A DNA stretch of 64,000 bases from Nitrospira sp. CG24B (GCA_002869845.2 NEWS02000001.1:26727-90726), one strand, 5' to 3'. Numbered from the stretch's first letter, positions 1-11,264 are shown. Notes: generated by a model not told the origin, from the letters alone. Made by a program: numbers and translations.

Positions 1-236
1 GCGATGGTGACTCGTTCCCCCGTTGAGAGCAGCATATCCATCTCACGTTCATCGGGGGTAGCCGTTACGTCGTGTGCCAGCTTGAGCAATCGATCTGTTT
101 CACCACTCATGGCTGAGAGCACGACTACGATGCGATTCCCAGCCTGTTGCGTGTGAGCAACACGGTCGGCAACACGGTGGATCCGTTCGATCGTACCGAC
201 CGACGTTCCACCGTATTTTTGGACGATCAACGCCAC
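1..236 (-). CDS. lysC: Aspartate kinase, N-terminal part (cut by window edge)
   Basis: Aspartokinase phosphorylates aspartate in the first committed step to lysine, threonine and methionine. Translating the minus strand from a GTG at 236 gives [20 protein letters not shown], the hallmark K-[FY]-GGTS nucleotide-binding start of the family. It is followed by [19 protein letters not shown] and ending near the STGERVT motif. Only about 78 residues lie in the window; the rest continues beyond base 1. The gene begins 5 bp after the stop of the ApgM-like gene, so it is the last visible gene of the hom-thrC-apgM-lysC operon. Family identity is secure. Whether the full protein carries ACT regulatory domains cannot be seen. 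Confidence 0.9.
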   Translation of the reverse strand, partial: MALIVQKYGGTSVGTIERIHRVADRVAHTQQAGNRIVVVLSAMSGETDRLLKLAHDVTATPDEREMDMLLSTGERVTI

Positions 237-241
237 AACGG

Positions 242-1450
242 TCAGCTCTTTGAGAAGAACTTCATGACAAACTTCGTGGCATCGCGGGTAGGCATGTTCG
301 CTGCGAGAGCATCCGCCTCAGTGAACCGGCGACCGACCGTCTCGGATCCCTTTCCGCCTCCTTCACCAAACGCATAGAACGCCGGGCCCTCAATTCCTGC
401 GGTGTGATCGCAAATCACAAGGAAACGATAGGGACCTAGTTTGGACAAGCCTTCGAATAACGGACCGACGAGATGGCGATCAAACTCTTCGATCCCCTGA
501 ACTTTGGCTTTGATATCAGTGCCGTGGATCACCTCATCCGCCAACTTGGCATGCACATACACAAAATCTCTCTTGGCAAGTTCCGCCAAGGCGACGGTCG
601 CCTTAGTATGGAGATCGCCGCCGGCCATCCGATCGGGATCCACAGCATCCAGGCCTGCACAGATCCCGACACCACGATGCACGTCGTTGGTCGCCACGAC
701 CGCTCCCGTAACCTGGTATTTCTCAACCAGACTCGGCCATGTGACCGCTCGCCCCTCGCCCCAGAGCCAGATACAATTCGCCGGTTTCTTCCCCGCAGCG
801 ACCCGTTCCTCATTGAGAGGATGATCGCGCAAGATGAAATAGGCCGCATCCATCAACTGGCGGAGAATATCGGCTCCATCGCCTTTCGGTAAGGCCTCTG
901 CGATGGATTGACCAAGGATCGTCTGCGGATCGGTGCAGATGGCTCGCGGGTTCCCCTTCACCCATACCATCAGGTGGCGGTGACCCGCCCCCGGATAGAA
1001 TTGGATGGTCTCCGAGCCGAGCTGCTCATTGATCGCCTCGATCAATTCGCGGGCCTCTTCGGTCTCGATCAGCCCGGCCGTTGCGTCGTCCAGGATGACG
1101 TGCTGGCCCAACTTTTTGATCTCACCACCCTTCCCGCTCTCCGGCATCACGGTGACCATCGTGCAGCGGAACACGACGTCCTGTTCCGTCCCGGACACAC
1201 CTAAACTTGCCGCTTCAAGCGGTCCAGGGCCCGGATAAAACTTCTTGGGATCGTACCCAAGGATTGCGGTGCCGACCAATCCGCCGCCATGATGCACCCC
1301 ATCGGCGGGAATCATCAGCTGACCCAGCTCTCCGCTCTGCGCTAGACGATCGAGATGAGGCGTCGCCGCCGCTTGGAGCGGCGTCCGACCGCCCAGTTCA
1401 TCTTGTGGGTGATGAGCCATTCCACCGGCATGCACAATCACATATTTCAT
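242..1450 (-). CDS. ApgM-family protein, probable homoserine kinase analogue
   Basis: About 402 aa, alkaline-phosphatase superfamily, aligned by eye with archaeal-type 2,3-bisphosphoglycerate-independent phosphoglycerate mutase (ApgM). The fold landmarks are present: [13 protein letters not shown] near residue 20, [18 protein letters not shown] near 65, a [16 protein letters not shown] segment carrying the Asp/His metal ligands, and VICDHT near the C-terminus. The usual N-terminal metal aspartate (PDG) is replaced by HAGG. The segment where ApgM has its nucleophilic Ser (GSDVAxxS) reads GGGLVGTA. It lies 16 bp after thrC and 5 bp before lysC, and no separate thrB is visible. Related ApgM-type proteins in threonine operons are known or predicted to act as homoserine kinase. 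That role is inferred here; glycolytic mutase activity looks unlikely. Confidence 0.75.
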   Translation of the reverse strand: MKYVIVHAGGMAHHPQDELGGRTPLQAAATPHLDRLAQSGELGQLMIPADGVHHGGGLVGTAILGYDPKKFYPGPGPLEAASLGVSGTEQDVVFRCTMVTVMPESGKGGEIKKLGQHVILDDATAGLIETEEARELIEAINEQLGSETIQFYPGAGHRHLMVWVKGNPRAICTDPQTILGQSIAEALPKGDGADILRQLMDAAYFILRDHPLNEERVAAGKKPANCIWLWGEGRAVTWPSLVEKYQVTGAVVATNDVHRGVGICAGLDAVDPDRMAGGDLHTKATVALAELAKRDFVYVHAKLADEVIHGTDIKAKVQGIEEFDRHLVGPLFEGLSKLGPYRFLVICDHTAGIEGPAFYAFGEGGGKGSETVGRRFTEADALAANMPTRDATKFVMKFFSKS

Positions 1451-1466
1451 AAGATCCACACGTCTC

Positions 1467-2528
1467 TCAGACTTTCAACAGACGAGCCACGTCTTCGCGC
1501 GTCGCCTTGACCGTCTGCGGTTGTTTCGACACGCTGATTGCCGTATCGGCATCTTTCAACCCATGCCCCGTCAACGTACATACGACTGTCTCTCCTTCTC
1601 GTAGCGCATTAGCTCGATGCAATTTGGCCACGCCGGCGACGGACGCCGCGGAAGCCGGTTCACAAAAGACCCCTTCGGTTGCCGCCACCATGGTGTAGGC
1701 CTGGAGGATTTCCTCATCTGTCACCAGATCGATCGCGCCCGCAGATTCCTCAACCGCCCTTACTGCTGAAGACCAGCTGGCGGGATTGCCGATTCGAATG
1801 GCCGTGGCAATGGTCTGTGGTTGCTCGACGACTCGGCCCAACACGATCGGAGCCGCACCAGCGGCTTGAAATCCCATCATGCGGGGCACCCTCGAAATCT
1901 GATTGGCCGCACGATATTCTTGGTACCCTTTCCAATAGGCGGTGATATTTCCGGCGTTTCCGACCGGCAACACATGAAGCGTCGGAGCCTCGCCAAGTTG
2001 ATCACACACCTCGAAGGCGGCGGTCTTCTGCCCGTCAATCCGGAACGGATTCACCGAGTTCACCAATTCGATGGGCAGTGTGGCCGAAAACTCCTTGACG
2101 AGCGTCAGGGCCTGGTCAAAGTTGCCTTCGATCTGGATCACCGTGGCCTGATGCATCATCGCCTGAGACAACTTGCCCATCGCGATCTTTCCGGCTGGAA
2201 TCAATACGAAAACGGACAACCCTGCGCGCGCCCCATACGCGGCGGCTGAGGCGGAGGTATTGCCGGTCGACGCACACATCACGGCCCGCACACCGCTTTC
2301 CACCGCCTTCGAGATGGCCAATGTCATGCCGCGATCCTTGAAGGACCCGGTTGGATTGGCCCCCTCGAACTTCAGATAAAGTTCGACCCCTGGCGCGATG
2401 GCCTGAGCTAATCTCGTGGCCCGAATCAGAGGGGTATTACCCTCTCCCAGGCTGATCACAGGAGTCTTCTCCGTCACGGGGAGGAATTTACGATACTCCT
2501 CAATCACACCACGCCAAGGGTTCATCAC
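1467..2528 (-). CDS. thrC: Threonine synthase
   Basis: 353 aa PLP enzyme of fold type II, converting O-phosphohomoserine to threonine and phosphate. It opens with a short N-terminal helix and the GEGNTPLI motif at about residue 29. The PLP-binding lysine lies in [11 protein letters not shown] near residue 60, and the phosphate-binding [14 protein letters not shown] follows near 87. The length is that of the compact bacterial ThrC. The start is a GTG at 2528 directly abutting the hom stop codon, with an ATG as the next codon. It sits between hom and the ApgM-like gene in a single minus-strand operon, so its substrate must be made by a homoserine kinase that is otherwise not visible. Confidence 0.95.
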   Translation of the reverse strand: MMNPWRGVIEEYRKFLPVTEKTPVISLGEGNTPLIRATRLAQAIAPGVELYLKFEGANPTGSFKDRGMTLAISKAVESGVRAVMCASTGNTSASAAAYGARAGLSVFVLIPAGKIAMGKLSQAMMHQATVIQIEGNFDQALTLVKEFSATLPIELVNSVNPFRIDGQKTAAFEVCDQLGEAPTLHVLPVGNAGNITAYWKGYQEYRAANQISRVPRMMGFQAAGAAPIVLGRVVEQPQTIATAIRIGNPASWSSAVRAVEESAGAIDLVTDEEILQAYTMVAATEGVFCEPASAASVAGVAKLHRANALREGETVVCTLTGHGLKDADTAISVSKQPQTVKATREDVARLLKV

Positions 2529-3842
2529 TTACTCATCCTTGCCTTCAATACGAATGAGCGTCGGCGGCTCGGAGACAAACGCCTTCCGATTGATTTCACG
2601 CAACGCGGTCTGGACATCCCGCTCCTTCGCCACATGGGTCTTGATGACAATCGGCACGGTCTGTCCTTCGCGGCGCCCCTGTTGCACCATCGACGAAATG
2701 CTGATTCCACAGCGTCCCAACTCACCAGCGATCTGCGCCAACACGCCGGGTCGATCGACAACGGTAAACCTGAGGTAATAGAGTGAGCTGATCTCGTCCA
2801 TCGATCTCAGCCGCAGCGGCCGTCGCTGATCTGGCTGAAACGACGCCACGGGCACGCGACCGGCGCTGCTTTTCAAAAGATTCCGTCCGATCGCAATCAC
2901 GTCGCTGACCACCGCGCTCCCGGTCGGCATGGATCCGGCCCCCCGACCATAGAGGACGACGTCACCGACCGCATCACCGACGAGCTGGATGGCATTGTAC
3001 ACATCCTCAACCTGGGCAATCGGAGACGCCGAGGGGAGCATCGTAGGATGAACCCGCGCCTCAATCTCTCCATCCACCAGTTTTGCGATACCGAGCAGCT
3101 TAATCGTGAAACCAAACTGCTTCGCGTAGGCGATATCGATTGGCGTGAGGTTGGTAATCCCTTCCGTATAGATGTCCTTGAAGTTGACCGGGGTCCCATA
3201 GGCAAGGTTGACGAGGATGGCCAGCTTGTGCGCCGAATCGATCCCGGCCACATCAAAGGTCGGATCAGCTTCGGCATACCCGGCTCGTTGTGCGTCCGTG
3301 AGCACGTCCTCGAAACTGTGCCCCTCACGGGTCATTCTCGACAAAATATAGTTGGACGTCCCGTTGATGATGCCGTAGATGGATTCGATCGTATTCCCGG
3401 CCAAGCCCTCCGTCAACGCACGAATAACGGGAATCCCGCCGCCGACGCTGGCTTCAAATCCTAGATCCACTCCTTTGCGCACGGCGGCGTCGAAGATTTC
3501 TTCTCCGTGAAGCGCCAGGAGCGCTTTGTTTGCCGTGACCACATGCTTCCCGGCCGCGATCGCATCCAGAATGACGCGTTTAGCCGTATCGTATCCGCCG
3601 ATGAGCTCAACGACGATATCGATGTCTGGAGCAGTCAGAACCTGTCTGCTGTCGGTCGTCAACACCCCGGCAGCCAAGGCGACGCCACGCTCCCTGACGA
3701 CATCCAGATCTGCCACGCGAACAAGTTCAACCGGGACACCGACGCGCCGTGTAATGAGGGCGGCATTATCGAGAAGGATTTTGGCGACTCCGGTGCCGAC
3801 CGTACCGAACCCTACAATCCCGATTCCGATACGCGATCTCAT
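2529..3842 (-). CDS. hom: Homoserine dehydrogenase
   Basis: 437 aa, reducing aspartate semialdehyde to homoserine with NAD(P)H. The Rossmann nucleotide site [12 protein letters not shown] is at residues 8-19. The catalytic-domain signature ([36 protein letters not shown]) spans about 105-170. A C-terminal ACT domain begins around residue 355 ([20 protein letters not shown]) and ends with IRIEG, which suggests feedback control by an amino acid such as threonine. Its start overlaps the upstream aminotransferase stop by 4 bp, and its stop abuts thrC, so translational coupling on both sides is likely. Confidence 0.96.
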   Translation of the reverse strand: MRSRIGIGIVGFGTVGTGVAKILLDNAALITRRVGVPVELVRVADLDVVRERGVALAAGVLTTDSRQVLTAPDIDIVVELIGGYDTAKRVILDAIAAGKHVVTANKALLALHGEEIFDAAVRKGVDLGFEASVGGGIPVIRALTEGLAGNTIESIYGIINGTSNYILSRMTREGHSFEDVLTDAQRAGYAEADPTFDVAGIDSAHKLAILVNLAYGTPVNFKDIYTEGITNLTPIDIAYAKQFGFTIKLLGIAKLVDGEIEARVHPTMLPSASPIAQVEDVYNAIQLVGDAVGDVVLYGRGAGSMPTGSAVVSDVIAIGRNLLKSSAGRVPVASFQPDQRRPLRLRSMDEISSLYYLRFTVVDRPGVLAQIAGELGRCGISISSMVQQGRREGQTVPIVIKTHVAKERDVQTALREINRKAFVSEPPTLIRIEGKDE

Positions 3843-5035
3843 TCCTCATCCCCATCGAACTTGAGGGCTTTCCGGATTCCTCTGACGGCCTGCCTGGTAC
3901 GATGTTCGTTTTCTACCAGCCCAAACCGCACGTATTCATCACCGCCTTCACCGAATCCGATCCCCGGAGAAACGGCTACTTTGGCCTCTTTGAGTAAGAG
4001 CTTTGAAAACTCCAAGGATCCCATGTGGCGATAGGGCACAGGGATACGTGCCCACACAAACATCGTGGCCAGGGGCTTTGCGACTTGCCAGCCGATCCGA
4101 TTCAGCCCGCCCACGAGGACATCCCTGCGCTTCTGGTACCGCAACACTGTCTCCTTGACACAGTCCTGAGGGCCATTCAAGGCAATCACGCTGGCGATCT
4201 GAATAGGTTGAAAAATACCATAGTCCAGATAACTTTTAATTTTCGCCAACGCTCCGACGACCTCTCGATTACCCACACAAAATCCGACTCGCCAGCCTGG
4301 CATACTGTACGCCTTCGATAACGTGTAGAACTCTACGCCACAATCTTTTGCTCCTGGGACCTGCAGAAAACTTGGAGCTTTATACCCATCGAACACCAAA
4401 TCGGCATAGGCAAGGTCGTGGATGACAATGACGTTGTGCGCCTTGGCGAACGCCACGATCTTCTTAAAGAACCCCAAATCCACAACGGCTGTCGTAGGAT
4501 TGTGGGGGAAATTGATGACGAGAATCTTCGGTCTCGGGAAAGTCTGCCGATAGACGCGCGTCAGATCTTCGAAAAAATCGCTATCCTGACGGAGTTCGAT
4601 ACCGCGGACCTCACCACCCGCAATGATGAAGCTGTACATGTGGATGGGATACGTCGGCGTCGGGGTCAGGACCACATCGCCCGGGCCGATCAAGGCCAAG
4701 GCCAGGTGGGCGAGACCTTCTTTTGATCCGATGGTGACAATCGCTTCAGTCTCCGGATCCAGCTCAACAGCGTAGTTTCGCTTGTACCACCCACAGATCG
4801 CATGCCGTAGTTTCGTGATGCCGCGCGAGGCCGAGTACCGATGATTCTTTCCTTTACGGGTGGCCTCGATCATCTTCTCGACGATATGAGGCGGAGTCGG
4901 TTGATCGGGATTTCCCATCCCAAAATCAATAATGTCGTGCCCACGTTGGCGAGCCTCAAGCTTGAGTGATTGAACTTGCGCGAACACGTACGGCGGGAGT
5001 CGCTTGATCCGATAAAAACCTTCGCCCAACCCCAT
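3839..5035 (-). CDS. alaC: Class I/II aminotransferase, AlaC-like
   Basis: About 398 aa from the ATG at 5035 ([16 protein letters not shown]); an upstream in-frame ATG at 5077 is possible. PLP fold type I enzyme. [14 protein letters not shown] near residue 50 and the Schiff-base lysine in [17 protein letters not shown] near 240 are typical of the AlaC (glutamate-pyruvate/valine-pyruvate) group, and also resemble LL-diaminopimelate aminotransferases. It is the first gene of the minus-strand operon with hom, thrC and lysC, overlapping hom by 4 bp. That placement points to aspartate-family metabolism, but the exact amino donor and acceptor cannot be read from the sequence. The symbol follows the closest family. 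Confidence 0.75.
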   Translation of the reverse strand: MGLGEGFYRIKRLPPYVFAQVQSLKLEARQRGHDIIDFGMGNPDQPTPPHIVEKMIEATRKGKNHRYSASRGITKLRHAICGWYKRNYAVELDPETEAIVTIGSKEGLAHLALALIGPGDVVLTPTPTYPIHMYSFIIAGGEVRGIELRQDSDFFEDLTRVYRQTFPRPKILVINFPHNPTTAVVDLGFFKKIVAFAKAHNVIVIHDLAYADLVFDGYKAPSFLQVPGAKDCGVEFYTLSKAYSMPGWRVGFCVGNREVVGALAKIKSYLDYGIFQPIQIASVIALNGPQDCVKETVLRYQKRRDVLVGGLNRIGWQVAKPLATMFVWARIPVPYRHMGSLEFSKLLLKEAKVAVSPGIGFGEGGDEYVRFGLVENEHRTRQAVRGIRKALKFDGDEE

Positions 5036-5077
5036 GAACTTCCTTTTGACTGCTATTAAATATTTCTCAAAACTCAC

Positions 5078-5331
5078 TCATCCCGTCAAACTGAGTGAAG
5101 GGATCCTGAAGGGCCCTATTCTAATGGAGGGCTTTGGTCGAGTCAATTTACTCAATTTTCTATAGGGTTCTGAAGTTGTCAGATGCGGCTACTCCTCAAT
5201 CCGGTTCTTCACTGATCTATGAACCCGTTCTTGCCCCCTCTCGTTCCTTTCTGCTACTACTATCGCTGGATTGATGGCTCCAGCCTGTCTCACGCACGTG
5301 TTCTCCGGCTGAGTGGATGTAGGGAGGGGAG
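5078..5331. promoter_or_regulatory. Divergent promoter region between the hom operon and pdxJ
   Basis: About 250 bp separates two divergently transcribed operons, so both promoters must lie here. An AT-rich stretch at about 5140-5170 is the likeliest core for the leftward unit. No sigma-70 hexamer pair or known riboswitch fold stands out well enough to place exactly. A good Shine-Dalgarno (AGGGAGGGG) lies just before the pdxJ start. Confidence 0.35.
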
Positions 5332-6045
5332 ATGGCCCGGCTTGGTGTGAATATCGACCATGTGGCGACGTTGCGACAAGCACGTGGAGGAACCGATCCA
5401 GATCCCTTGGCAGCTGCGGTGCTTGTCGAGCTGGCAGGAGCAGACGGCCTGGTCGTTCACCTGCGGGAAGACCGGCGCCATATCCAAGATCGAGATCTTC
5501 AACTCCTTCGTGAAATAACCCGCACCAAGCTCGACCTTGAAATGGCGGCCGACGCAGAAATGGCGAAGATCGCTCTGACCATCAAGCCCGACCTGGTCAC
5601 GTTGGTACCAGAAAAGCGACAGGAACTTACCACTGAAGGAGGCCTGGATATCGCCGGGCACCGTGACCGAATTCAAAGCATTGTAACTCTGTTACATAAC
5701 GGTGGGATTCCCGTCAGTGTCTTTGTTGAGCCCGATTTGAATCAGATCAGGGCTGCGCACAAGGTTGCGGCTGATTTCGTGGAGTTGCATACCGGTCGGT
5801 ACGCGAATGCCACCCGCTCTAAAGAAGCCGATGCGGAATTCGAAGCCATTACCCACGCCGCCAAGCTGGCCTACAAGCTTGGGATCGGCGTCAATGCCGG
5901 GCATGGGCTGAATTACCGCAACGTCAAACGCTTGACGCATATTCCTGAAATCGTCGAGTACAACATCGGACACAGTATCATCGCACGGGCGGTCCTCGTT
6001 GGTCTCGTAGAAGCCGTGAAAGAAATGAAGGCCCTACTCAGTTGA
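5332..6045 (+). CDS. pdxJ: Pyridoxine 5'-phosphate synthase
   Basis: 237 aa TIM-barrel enzyme that condenses 3-amino-2-oxopropyl phosphate with deoxyxylulose 5-phosphate to make pyridoxine 5'-phosphate, the last step of DXP-dependent vitamin B6 synthesis. The N-terminal [15 protein letters not shown] signature is intact. The family motifs RRHIQDRDL near residue 47, ELHTGRYA near 150 and [11 protein letters not shown] near 186 are also present. The length is normal. ATG 5332 follows a purine-rich Shine-Dalgarno at a good distance. It heads the plus-strand run pdxJ-nnr-tsaE-lapA-mutS, with a 50-bp gap before nnr. Confidence 0.97.
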   Translation: MARLGVNIDHVATLRQARGGTDPDPLAAAVLVELAGADGLVVHLREDRRHIQDRDLQLLREITRTKLDLEMAADAEMAKIALTIKPDLVTLVPEKRQELTTEGGLDIAGHRDRIQSIVTLLHNGGIPVSVFVEPDLNQIRAAHKVAADFVELHTGRYANATRSKEADAEFEAITHAAKLAYKLGIGVNAGHGLNYRNVKRLTHIPEIVEYNIGHSIIARAVLVGLVEAVKEMKALLS

Positions 6046-6095
6046 TGTGAGATCGTCGGCCTGCTGTGTCCGCCCGTTCTTCTCGTTAGTTCACC

Positions 6096-7694
6096 ATGAC
6101 CAAGATTATTACCGCTGCACAGATGCAGGCACTCGACCGCCGGACGATCTTCGAGGCCCGTATCCCTGCGACCACATTGATGGAGCGCGCCGGCTCGGGT
6201 GTTGTCTCTTGCCTTGAGCAACGGTTGGGGCCCGTACGGGGCAAGAGAATCACCGTGGTGTGCGGCAAAGGCAACAATGGGGGGGATGGATTCGTGGTTG
6301 CGCGCCTCCTCCGTCGACGCCATGCAAACGTGCGCGTTCTCGTCATGACGCCCACGTCCGAACTGGGCCGTGATGCTGCCACCATGTATAAGCAATTCGT
6401 TCGTGGCGCAGGGAAGTCCTCCGTCTACCTCTATGCGTCCAAGGCCCAGGCGCAGGCACTTCTACAAGATAGTGATATCCTCATCGATGCCCTCCTCGGA
6501 ACAGGACTCTCAGCCACTGTCACCGGGCGCTATGCCGAAGCCATTGACAGCATCAATGAAACCGGTCGTCCCGTGGTGGCTGTTGATCTTCCATCGGGCC
6601 TCCATGCTGATACTGGAACAATCCTTGGCCGAGCTATTCGTGCCTCCTTCACCGTGACCTTTGGGCTACCGAAGTTAGGCCTCTATCAGAATGATGGGAT
6701 CGACCTCGCTGGAGAGGTGGCGCTCGTCGACATCGGAATTCCGCCGGCCTACATCGACGCGGTCCAGAGCCGAACGACCTTGCTGACACCGCACGTGGTG
6801 CGCACATACCTGCCGAAACGGCAGCCATCGAGTCATAAAGGAACATTCGGCCATGCCGGTATCATCGCAGGATCCGTTGGAAAAACCGGTGCAGCCGCCA
6901 TGGCTGCTCAGGCGGCCCTGCGTGTCGGTGCGGGCCTCGTGACTGTCGCGATCCCTACAAGTGTCAACGATGTATTGGAAGCAAAGTTACTGGAAGCGAT
7001 GACGATTCCGATGCCTGAAACGAAAGCGCGCACCTTAGCGCGAACTGCATTCGATCGGCTCGTCGGCTTCATGGAGGCGAGAACTGCTATCGCTATCGGT
7101 CCAGGTCTCTCAACTCATCCTGAAACGGTGGAACTGGTTCGGGCCTTGACGAAACAGCTGGACCGACCGGCTGTGTTGGATGCGGACGCCCTGAATGCGT
7201 TGACGGGACGGACTGCCCTTCTGGCGGCTTGCAAAACACCGCCAATCATCACTCCTCATCCTGGAGAAATGGCACGACTAGAGGCTGACGCCACGCCTCA
7301 GACCGTCAATAGCGATCGGATCGGTACTGCCACCCGCTTCGCACGGGAACGGGGACTGTTCGTCGTTCTGAAAGGGGCTCGGACCGTCGTCGCCAGACCT
7401 GATGGAGTCGTCGCTATTTGCCCGACGGGTAATCCTGGCATGGCGACTGCTGGAACAGGCGATGTATTGACCGGCATGATCGTGGGACTCTTGGCCCAAG
7501 GCGTATCCTCCTGGGAAGCGGCCTGTGCCGCCACCTACCTGCATGGTGTTGCCGGGGATTTGGCTTCAGCGAGAAAGGGACAGGCTGGTTTGATCTCGAG
7601 CGATGTCATCGAGGAAATTCCCTGTGCCCTTAAGCTTATGCATCAGGCTCCATCAAACGACGCCAATGAGAAAATGCGGAACGATCCCATGTGA
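6096..7694 (+). CDS. nnr: Bifunctional NAD(P)H-hydrate epimerase/dehydratase
   Basis: 532 aa repair enzyme that restores NAD(P)HX to NAD(P)H. The N-terminal YjeF epimerase domain covers about residues 1-215 ([46 protein letters not shown]). The C-terminal ribokinase-like ADP/ATP-dependent dehydratase covers about 230-515 ([44 protein letters not shown]). Both active domains look complete. It is followed 9 bp later by tsaE, the gene arrangement seen in many bacteria. The last 15 residues are a polar tail with no family match. Confidence 0.95.
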   Translation: MTKIITAAQMQALDRRTIFEARIPATTLMERAGSGVVSCLEQRLGPVRGKRITVVCGKGNNGGDGFVVARLLRRRHANVRVLVMTPTSELGRDAATMYKQFVRGAGKSSVYLYASKAQAQALLQDSDILIDALLGTGLSATVTGRYAEAIDSINETGRPVVAVDLPSGLHADTGTILGRAIRASFTVTFGLPKLGLYQNDGIDLAGEVALVDIGIPPAYIDAVQSRTTLLTPHVVRTYLPKRQPSSHKGTFGHAGIIAGSVGKTGAAAMAAQAALRVGAGLVTVAIPTSVNDVLEAKLLEAMTIPMPETKARTLARTAFDRLVGFMEARTAIAIGPGLSTHPETVELVRALTKQLDRPAVLDADALNALTGRTALLAACKTPPIITPHPGEMARLEADATPQTVNSDRIGTATRFARERGLFVVLKGARTVVARPDGVVAICPTGNPGMATAGTGDVLTGMIVGLLAQGVSSWEAACAATYLHGVAGDLASARKGQAGLISSDVIEEIPCALKLMHQAPSNDANEKMRNDPM

Positions 7695-7703
7695 GGACGT
7701 CCC

Positions 7704-8246
7704 ATGGCTACATCTGTCAGCTCTCTAGACCTTCTCCTCTCATCTCCTGGCAAGACAGAATCGTTCGGAAACGCTATTGGCCAGGTGCTTCGTGGAGGTG
7801 AGGTACTTGCCTTGATCGGTGAATTGGGAGCTGGTAAGACAGCACTGGTCCGCGGGGTCGTGGCTGGCCTCGGCGTCCCAGCTGCTTCTGTCACGAGTCC
7901 GACGTTCGTGCTGGTCCATGAATACCAAGGGAGGCTTCCGGTCATTCATATCGATCTATACCGATTGCAGAAGCCAGAAGAAGCCGAATCGATTGGACTG
8001 TCCGATTACCTTGCGGATGACGTGGCCGTCGCCATTGAGTGGGCAGATCGGTTTCCCCAGCTTCTTCCGGAGGACCGACTTGAAGTGAGGCTCGCCCATC
8101 GAACCAGGATGACCAGAAGAGCTTTGTTGGAAGCACGCGGTTCACGCTCTCGCTCACTTCTCGCTCGCATCAAGAAGATTTTGCGTCGAAGCCCTCGATC
8201 ATCTCAGTCTATCCTGCAACCAGACAGAAAGACTTCGCCGCGATGA
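7704..8246 (+). CDS. tsaE: tRNA t6A biosynthesis ATPase TsaE
   Basis: 180 aa P-loop ATPase that drives turnover of the TsaB-TsaD complex when threonylcarbamoyl is placed on A37 of ANN-decoding tRNAs. The Walker A is [13 protein letters not shown] near residue 37. It is followed by the family signatures [16 protein letters not shown] and the acidic [14 protein letters not shown]. It is about 25-30 residues longer than a typical TsaE because of a basic, Ser/Arg-rich C-terminal tail after residue 145, which has no recognisable domain. It is coupled to the next gene by a 4-bp overlap. Confidence 0.93.
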   Translation: MATSVSSLDLLLSSPGKTESFGNAIGQVLRGGEVLALIGELGAGKTALVRGVVAGLGVPAASVTSPTFVLVHEYQGRLPVIHIDLYRLQKPEEAESIGLSDYLADDVAVAIEWADRFPQLLPEDRLEVRLAHRTRMTRRALLEARGSRSRSLLARIKKILRRSPRSSQSILQPDRKTSPR

Positions 8247-8587
8247 CTCGACTGATTCTGATTGGCATTCTTGTGCTTCTTTCGTTGGCGTTCTTCCTTC
8301 AAAACCAAGAACAGGAAGTCACGCTCCGCTATTTCTTTGGATTACTTGAAGCCTCAACTCCTATTTACAAGCCCATTATGGCTGGATTTCTCATCGGCCT
8401 TTTAGTCGCAGCCATCTTGTTGTTTCCACCCTGGATCCGTGGGCGTATCGATCTTCGACGTAAGACGAAGGCCTTACAGGAAGCTGAATCGAACTTAGAG
8501 CGACTTCGGCAGTCTCTTGAGAAGATATCTGGACGCACCCACGCTCCCACACCGATGGAGTCTTCGAGAGACTTTACTGATGAGTGA
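8243..8587 (+). CDS. LapA-domain (DUF1049) inner-membrane protein
   Basis: 114 aa. There are two hydrophobic helices (about residues 2-20, LILIGILVLLSLAFFLQNQ, and 40-63, with MAGFLIGLLVAAILLFPPW), then a cytoplasmic coiled coil rich in Lys/Glu/Arg (KTKALQEAESNLERLRQSL). This layout and the NQEQEVTLRYFFG segment between the helices match the LapA/YciS family, which works with LapB in controlling LPS amount in proteobacteria. No LapB neighbour is seen, so the role here is unknown. It overlaps tsaE at its start and mutS at its end. Confidence 0.75.
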   Translation: MTRLILIGILVLLSLAFFLQNQEQEVTLRYFFGLLEASTPIYKPIMAGFLIGLLVAAILLFPPWIRGRIDLRRKTKALQEAESNLERLRQSLEKISGRTHAPTPMESSRDFTDE

Positions 8588-11234
8588 CCAGACCCTGAGC
8601 CCGCTTATGCGGCAGTATCGGGATATCAAGCAGGGATACCCTGAAGCCATCCTGTTGTTTCGGGTCGGGGATTTTTATGAGATGTTCTACGAGGACGCTC
8701 AGGAGGCGTCCCGACTCTTATCGATCGCCCTCACGTCTCGCGATAAGAACAGCGCCCATCCGGTTCCACTGTGCGGCGTTCCCTATCATGCCGCAACCGG
8801 CTATATCGCAAAGTTGTTGAAGGCCGGCCGTATCGTGGCATTGTGCGAACAAGTCGAGGATCCCAAAGTCGCCAAAGGTCTGGTACGCCGTGAAGTCGTC
8901 AGGCTCTATACTCCGGGCACACTCGTAGACACAGAATTTCTCGCCCCGTGCGAGCTCAATTATCTTGCCGCGTTCGTCCTCCAATCAGACACGGTTCATG
9001 GAAGATCGATCGGCTTGTCCGTCCTTGAGGTTTCAACTGGTGAATTTTGGGGGATGGAGTTTCACGGTTCTCACGCAGTCACGCAACTATTGAATGAAAT
9101 CTCTCGACTAGACCCTCGAGAGGTTCTTTTTCCAGCAAACCTCGTTCCTGAATGCTCCGATTGGATCCAACAAATCGTCGGAACACGCCTGTGTGAACGG
9201 CCTCCCACATCGTTCAACCAGCACTCCGCTGCTCAGACCTTAATGGCGCATTTCCACGTACAGGACTTTGGCGTCTTAGACTGTGCCGACAGCCTCGCCG
9301 CCAGTAGCGCAGCAGGCGCGGTCTTATCGTACTTGCGGGAGACTCAACCGACGGTTCCTCTGGATCATATTCGTCGATTGACTATCCAGCGCAATGACGA
9401 ATACATGCACCTGGATGGCACCACTATCCGCAACCTGGAACTTCTCAAACCATTGCTGTCGAACGAGAACGCGTTGGGCTCGAAGTCTACTACGCTCCTG
9501 AGCGTGCTGGATCGGACCTCCACGGCCATGGGAAGTCGACTCCTTCGCCAGTGGCTGGTACGGCCGTTACTCCATGACGATCAGATACGGCAGCGTCTTG
9601 ATGCGGTCGAAGAACTCAAAGACCACATGCAGGTCAGAACTGCATTACGGACCGCCTTGCGAGAGATCCAGGATATCGCACGACTTGGCAGTCGCATCGT
9701 ACTCGGCTTGGCTGGTCCGCGAGAACTTTTGGCCCTCAAGCAATCTCTTTCGGTTTTGCCCGAGATTGATGTCCAGCTAGCACCGCTTCAGAGTCTGCTG
9801 CTCTGTCAGGCGCGAACATCATGGGATAGCGGCCAGGATCTCTACGACGTGATTGAGCGTGCCATCCGACCCGATCTTCCACCTTCCATTCGAGACGGGA
9901 ACATCTTCACAGATGGCTATGACCCGGTCATCGACGAGTTGCGCAAAGCCAGCAAGGAGGGGAAAACTTGGATCGCTGCAATCGAGACGCAGGAACGTGA
10001 CCGAACGGGCATTGAGTCATTGAAGGTCCGTTACAATCAGGTGTTTGGCTATTACATCGAGATCACCAAAGCCAATCTTGCGCGGGTCCCCACTGACTAC
10101 ATTCGCAAGCAAACCCTGGTCAATGCCGAGCGATTTATGACCGCCGAATTAAAAGAGCTGGAAGAACGTGTCACCGGAGCCGAGGCCAAGCTTCTGGCTC
10201 GTGAGCAGGAGCTTTTTATTCAGCTTCGCTTGCGGTTGGCTCAAGAGGCCTCTCGATTGGACGCCATGGCGACCGCCCTTGCGCTCCTTGATGTCGTCGC
10301 CGGATTGGCCGAGGTGGCCGCTCTGTACCGGTATACCAAGCCGACGGTGACTGAAGGGGGTGCCCTTATCATCAGGGAAGGTCGTCACCCGGTCGTCGAG
10401 CGACTCTGTACGGATTCAGTATTCGTCCCGAATGATACCGTGTTGGACCTTGAACTGAACCGCCTCCTGATCATTACAGGACCAAACATGGCAGGAAAGA
10501 GCACCTATCTTCGTCAGGTCGCACTGATTATCTTGATGGCTCAGATTGGCAGCTTTGTACCCGCCTCAGAAGCGACGATTGGATTAACCGATCGCATCTT
10601 CACAAGAGTGGGAGCCTCGGATAATCTGGCCGGGGGTCAAAGCACCTTTATGGTCGAAATGGTGGAGACCGCGAACATTCTCCAAAACGCGACTTCCCGC
10701 AGCCTCATTCTGTTGGATGAAATCGGGCGCGGCACAAGCACCTACGATGGCCTGAGTATCGCATGGGCAATTGCGGAATATATTCACGACTGCACCAGGT
10801 TGGGCGCGCGCACTTTATTCGCAACCCACTATCATGAGATGACGCAACTGGAGCAACAACGGACCGGAATCAAGAACTATCGTGTCGCCGTCCAGGAATG
10901 TGATGGTGATGTGGTGTTTCTCAGAAAAATCGTGGCAGGGAAAGCTGACCGAAGTTACGGCATCCACGTGGCCAAACTGGCAGGGCTTCCTTCGGAGGTC
11001 ATACGCCGCGCACAAACGGTGCTGTCGCAGCTGGAACAACCGGAGTCTGTCAGTTCCGGGATGAATCAGGATGAACACCCGACGACATCAGAACTCCTTC
11101 CTCATCCTCATCCGATGATAGAAGAGGTCAAACAGATCGATCTATTTTCGATGACACCGCTCGATGCGCTCAATCGTCTTGCCGAGTTACAACGCATGTT
11201 GAGATCGGGGGACAACAATCCATCTGCTCAATAA
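8580..11234 (+). CDS. mutS: DNA mismatch repair protein MutS
   Basis: 884 aa mismatch-recognition ATPase. The N-terminal GDFYEMF motif carries the phenylalanine-glutamate pair that probes mismatches. Connector, lever and clamp domains follow. The ABC-type ATPase has Walker A GPNMAGKSTYLRQ near residue 635, Walker B LILLDEIGRGTSTYDG near 715 and switch ATHYHEM near 755. The C-terminal tail ends in a helix-forming segment. An ATG at 8580 overlapping the previous gene by 8 bp gives the standard MSDQTLSPLMRQY start; an in-frame TTG further upstream would add residues unlike MutS. It is the last gene before a strong terminator. Confidence 0.97.
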   Translation: MSDQTLSPLMRQYRDIKQGYPEAILLFRVGDFYEMFYEDAQEASRLLSIALTSRDKNSAHPVPLCGVPYHAATGYIAKLLKAGRIVALCEQVEDPKVAKGLVRREVVRLYTPGTLVDTEFLAPCELNYLAAFVLQSDTVHGRSIGLSVLEVSTGEFWGMEFHGSHAVTQLLNEISRLDPREVLFPANLVPECSDWIQQIVGTRLCERPPTSFNQHSAAQTLMAHFHVQDFGVLDCADSLAASSAAGAVLSYLRETQPTVPLDHIRRLTIQRNDEYMHLDGTTIRNLELLKPLLSNENALGSKSTTLLSVLDRTSTAMGSRLLRQWLVRPLLHDDQIRQRLDAVEELKDHMQVRTALRTALREIQDIARLGSRIVLGLAGPRELLALKQSLSVLPEIDVQLAPLQSLLLCQARTSWDSGQDLYDVIERAIRPDLPPSIRDGNIFTDGYDPVIDELRKASKEGKTWIAAIETQERDRTGIESLKVRYNQVFGYYIEITKANLARVPTDYIRKQTLVNAERFMTAELKELEERVTGAEAKLLAREQELFIQLRLRLAQEASRLDAMATALALLDVVAGLAEVAALYRYTKPTVTEGGALIIREGRHPVVERLCTDSVFVPNDTVLDLELNRLLIITGPNMAGKSTYLRQVALIILMAQIGSFVPASEATIGLTDRIFTRVGASDNLAGGQSTFMVEMVETANILQNATSRSLILLDEIGRGTSTYDGLSIAWAIAEYIHDCTRLGARTLFATHYHEMTQLEQQRTGIKNYRVAVQECDGDVVFLRKIVAGKADRSYGIHVAKLAGLPSEVIRRAQTVLSQLEQPESVSSGMNQDEHPTTSELLPHPHPMIEEVKQIDLFSMTPLDALNRLAELQRMLRSGDNNPSAQ

Positions 11235-11264
11235 TCCAGATTGATCAGATGGTAAAAATTAAGC

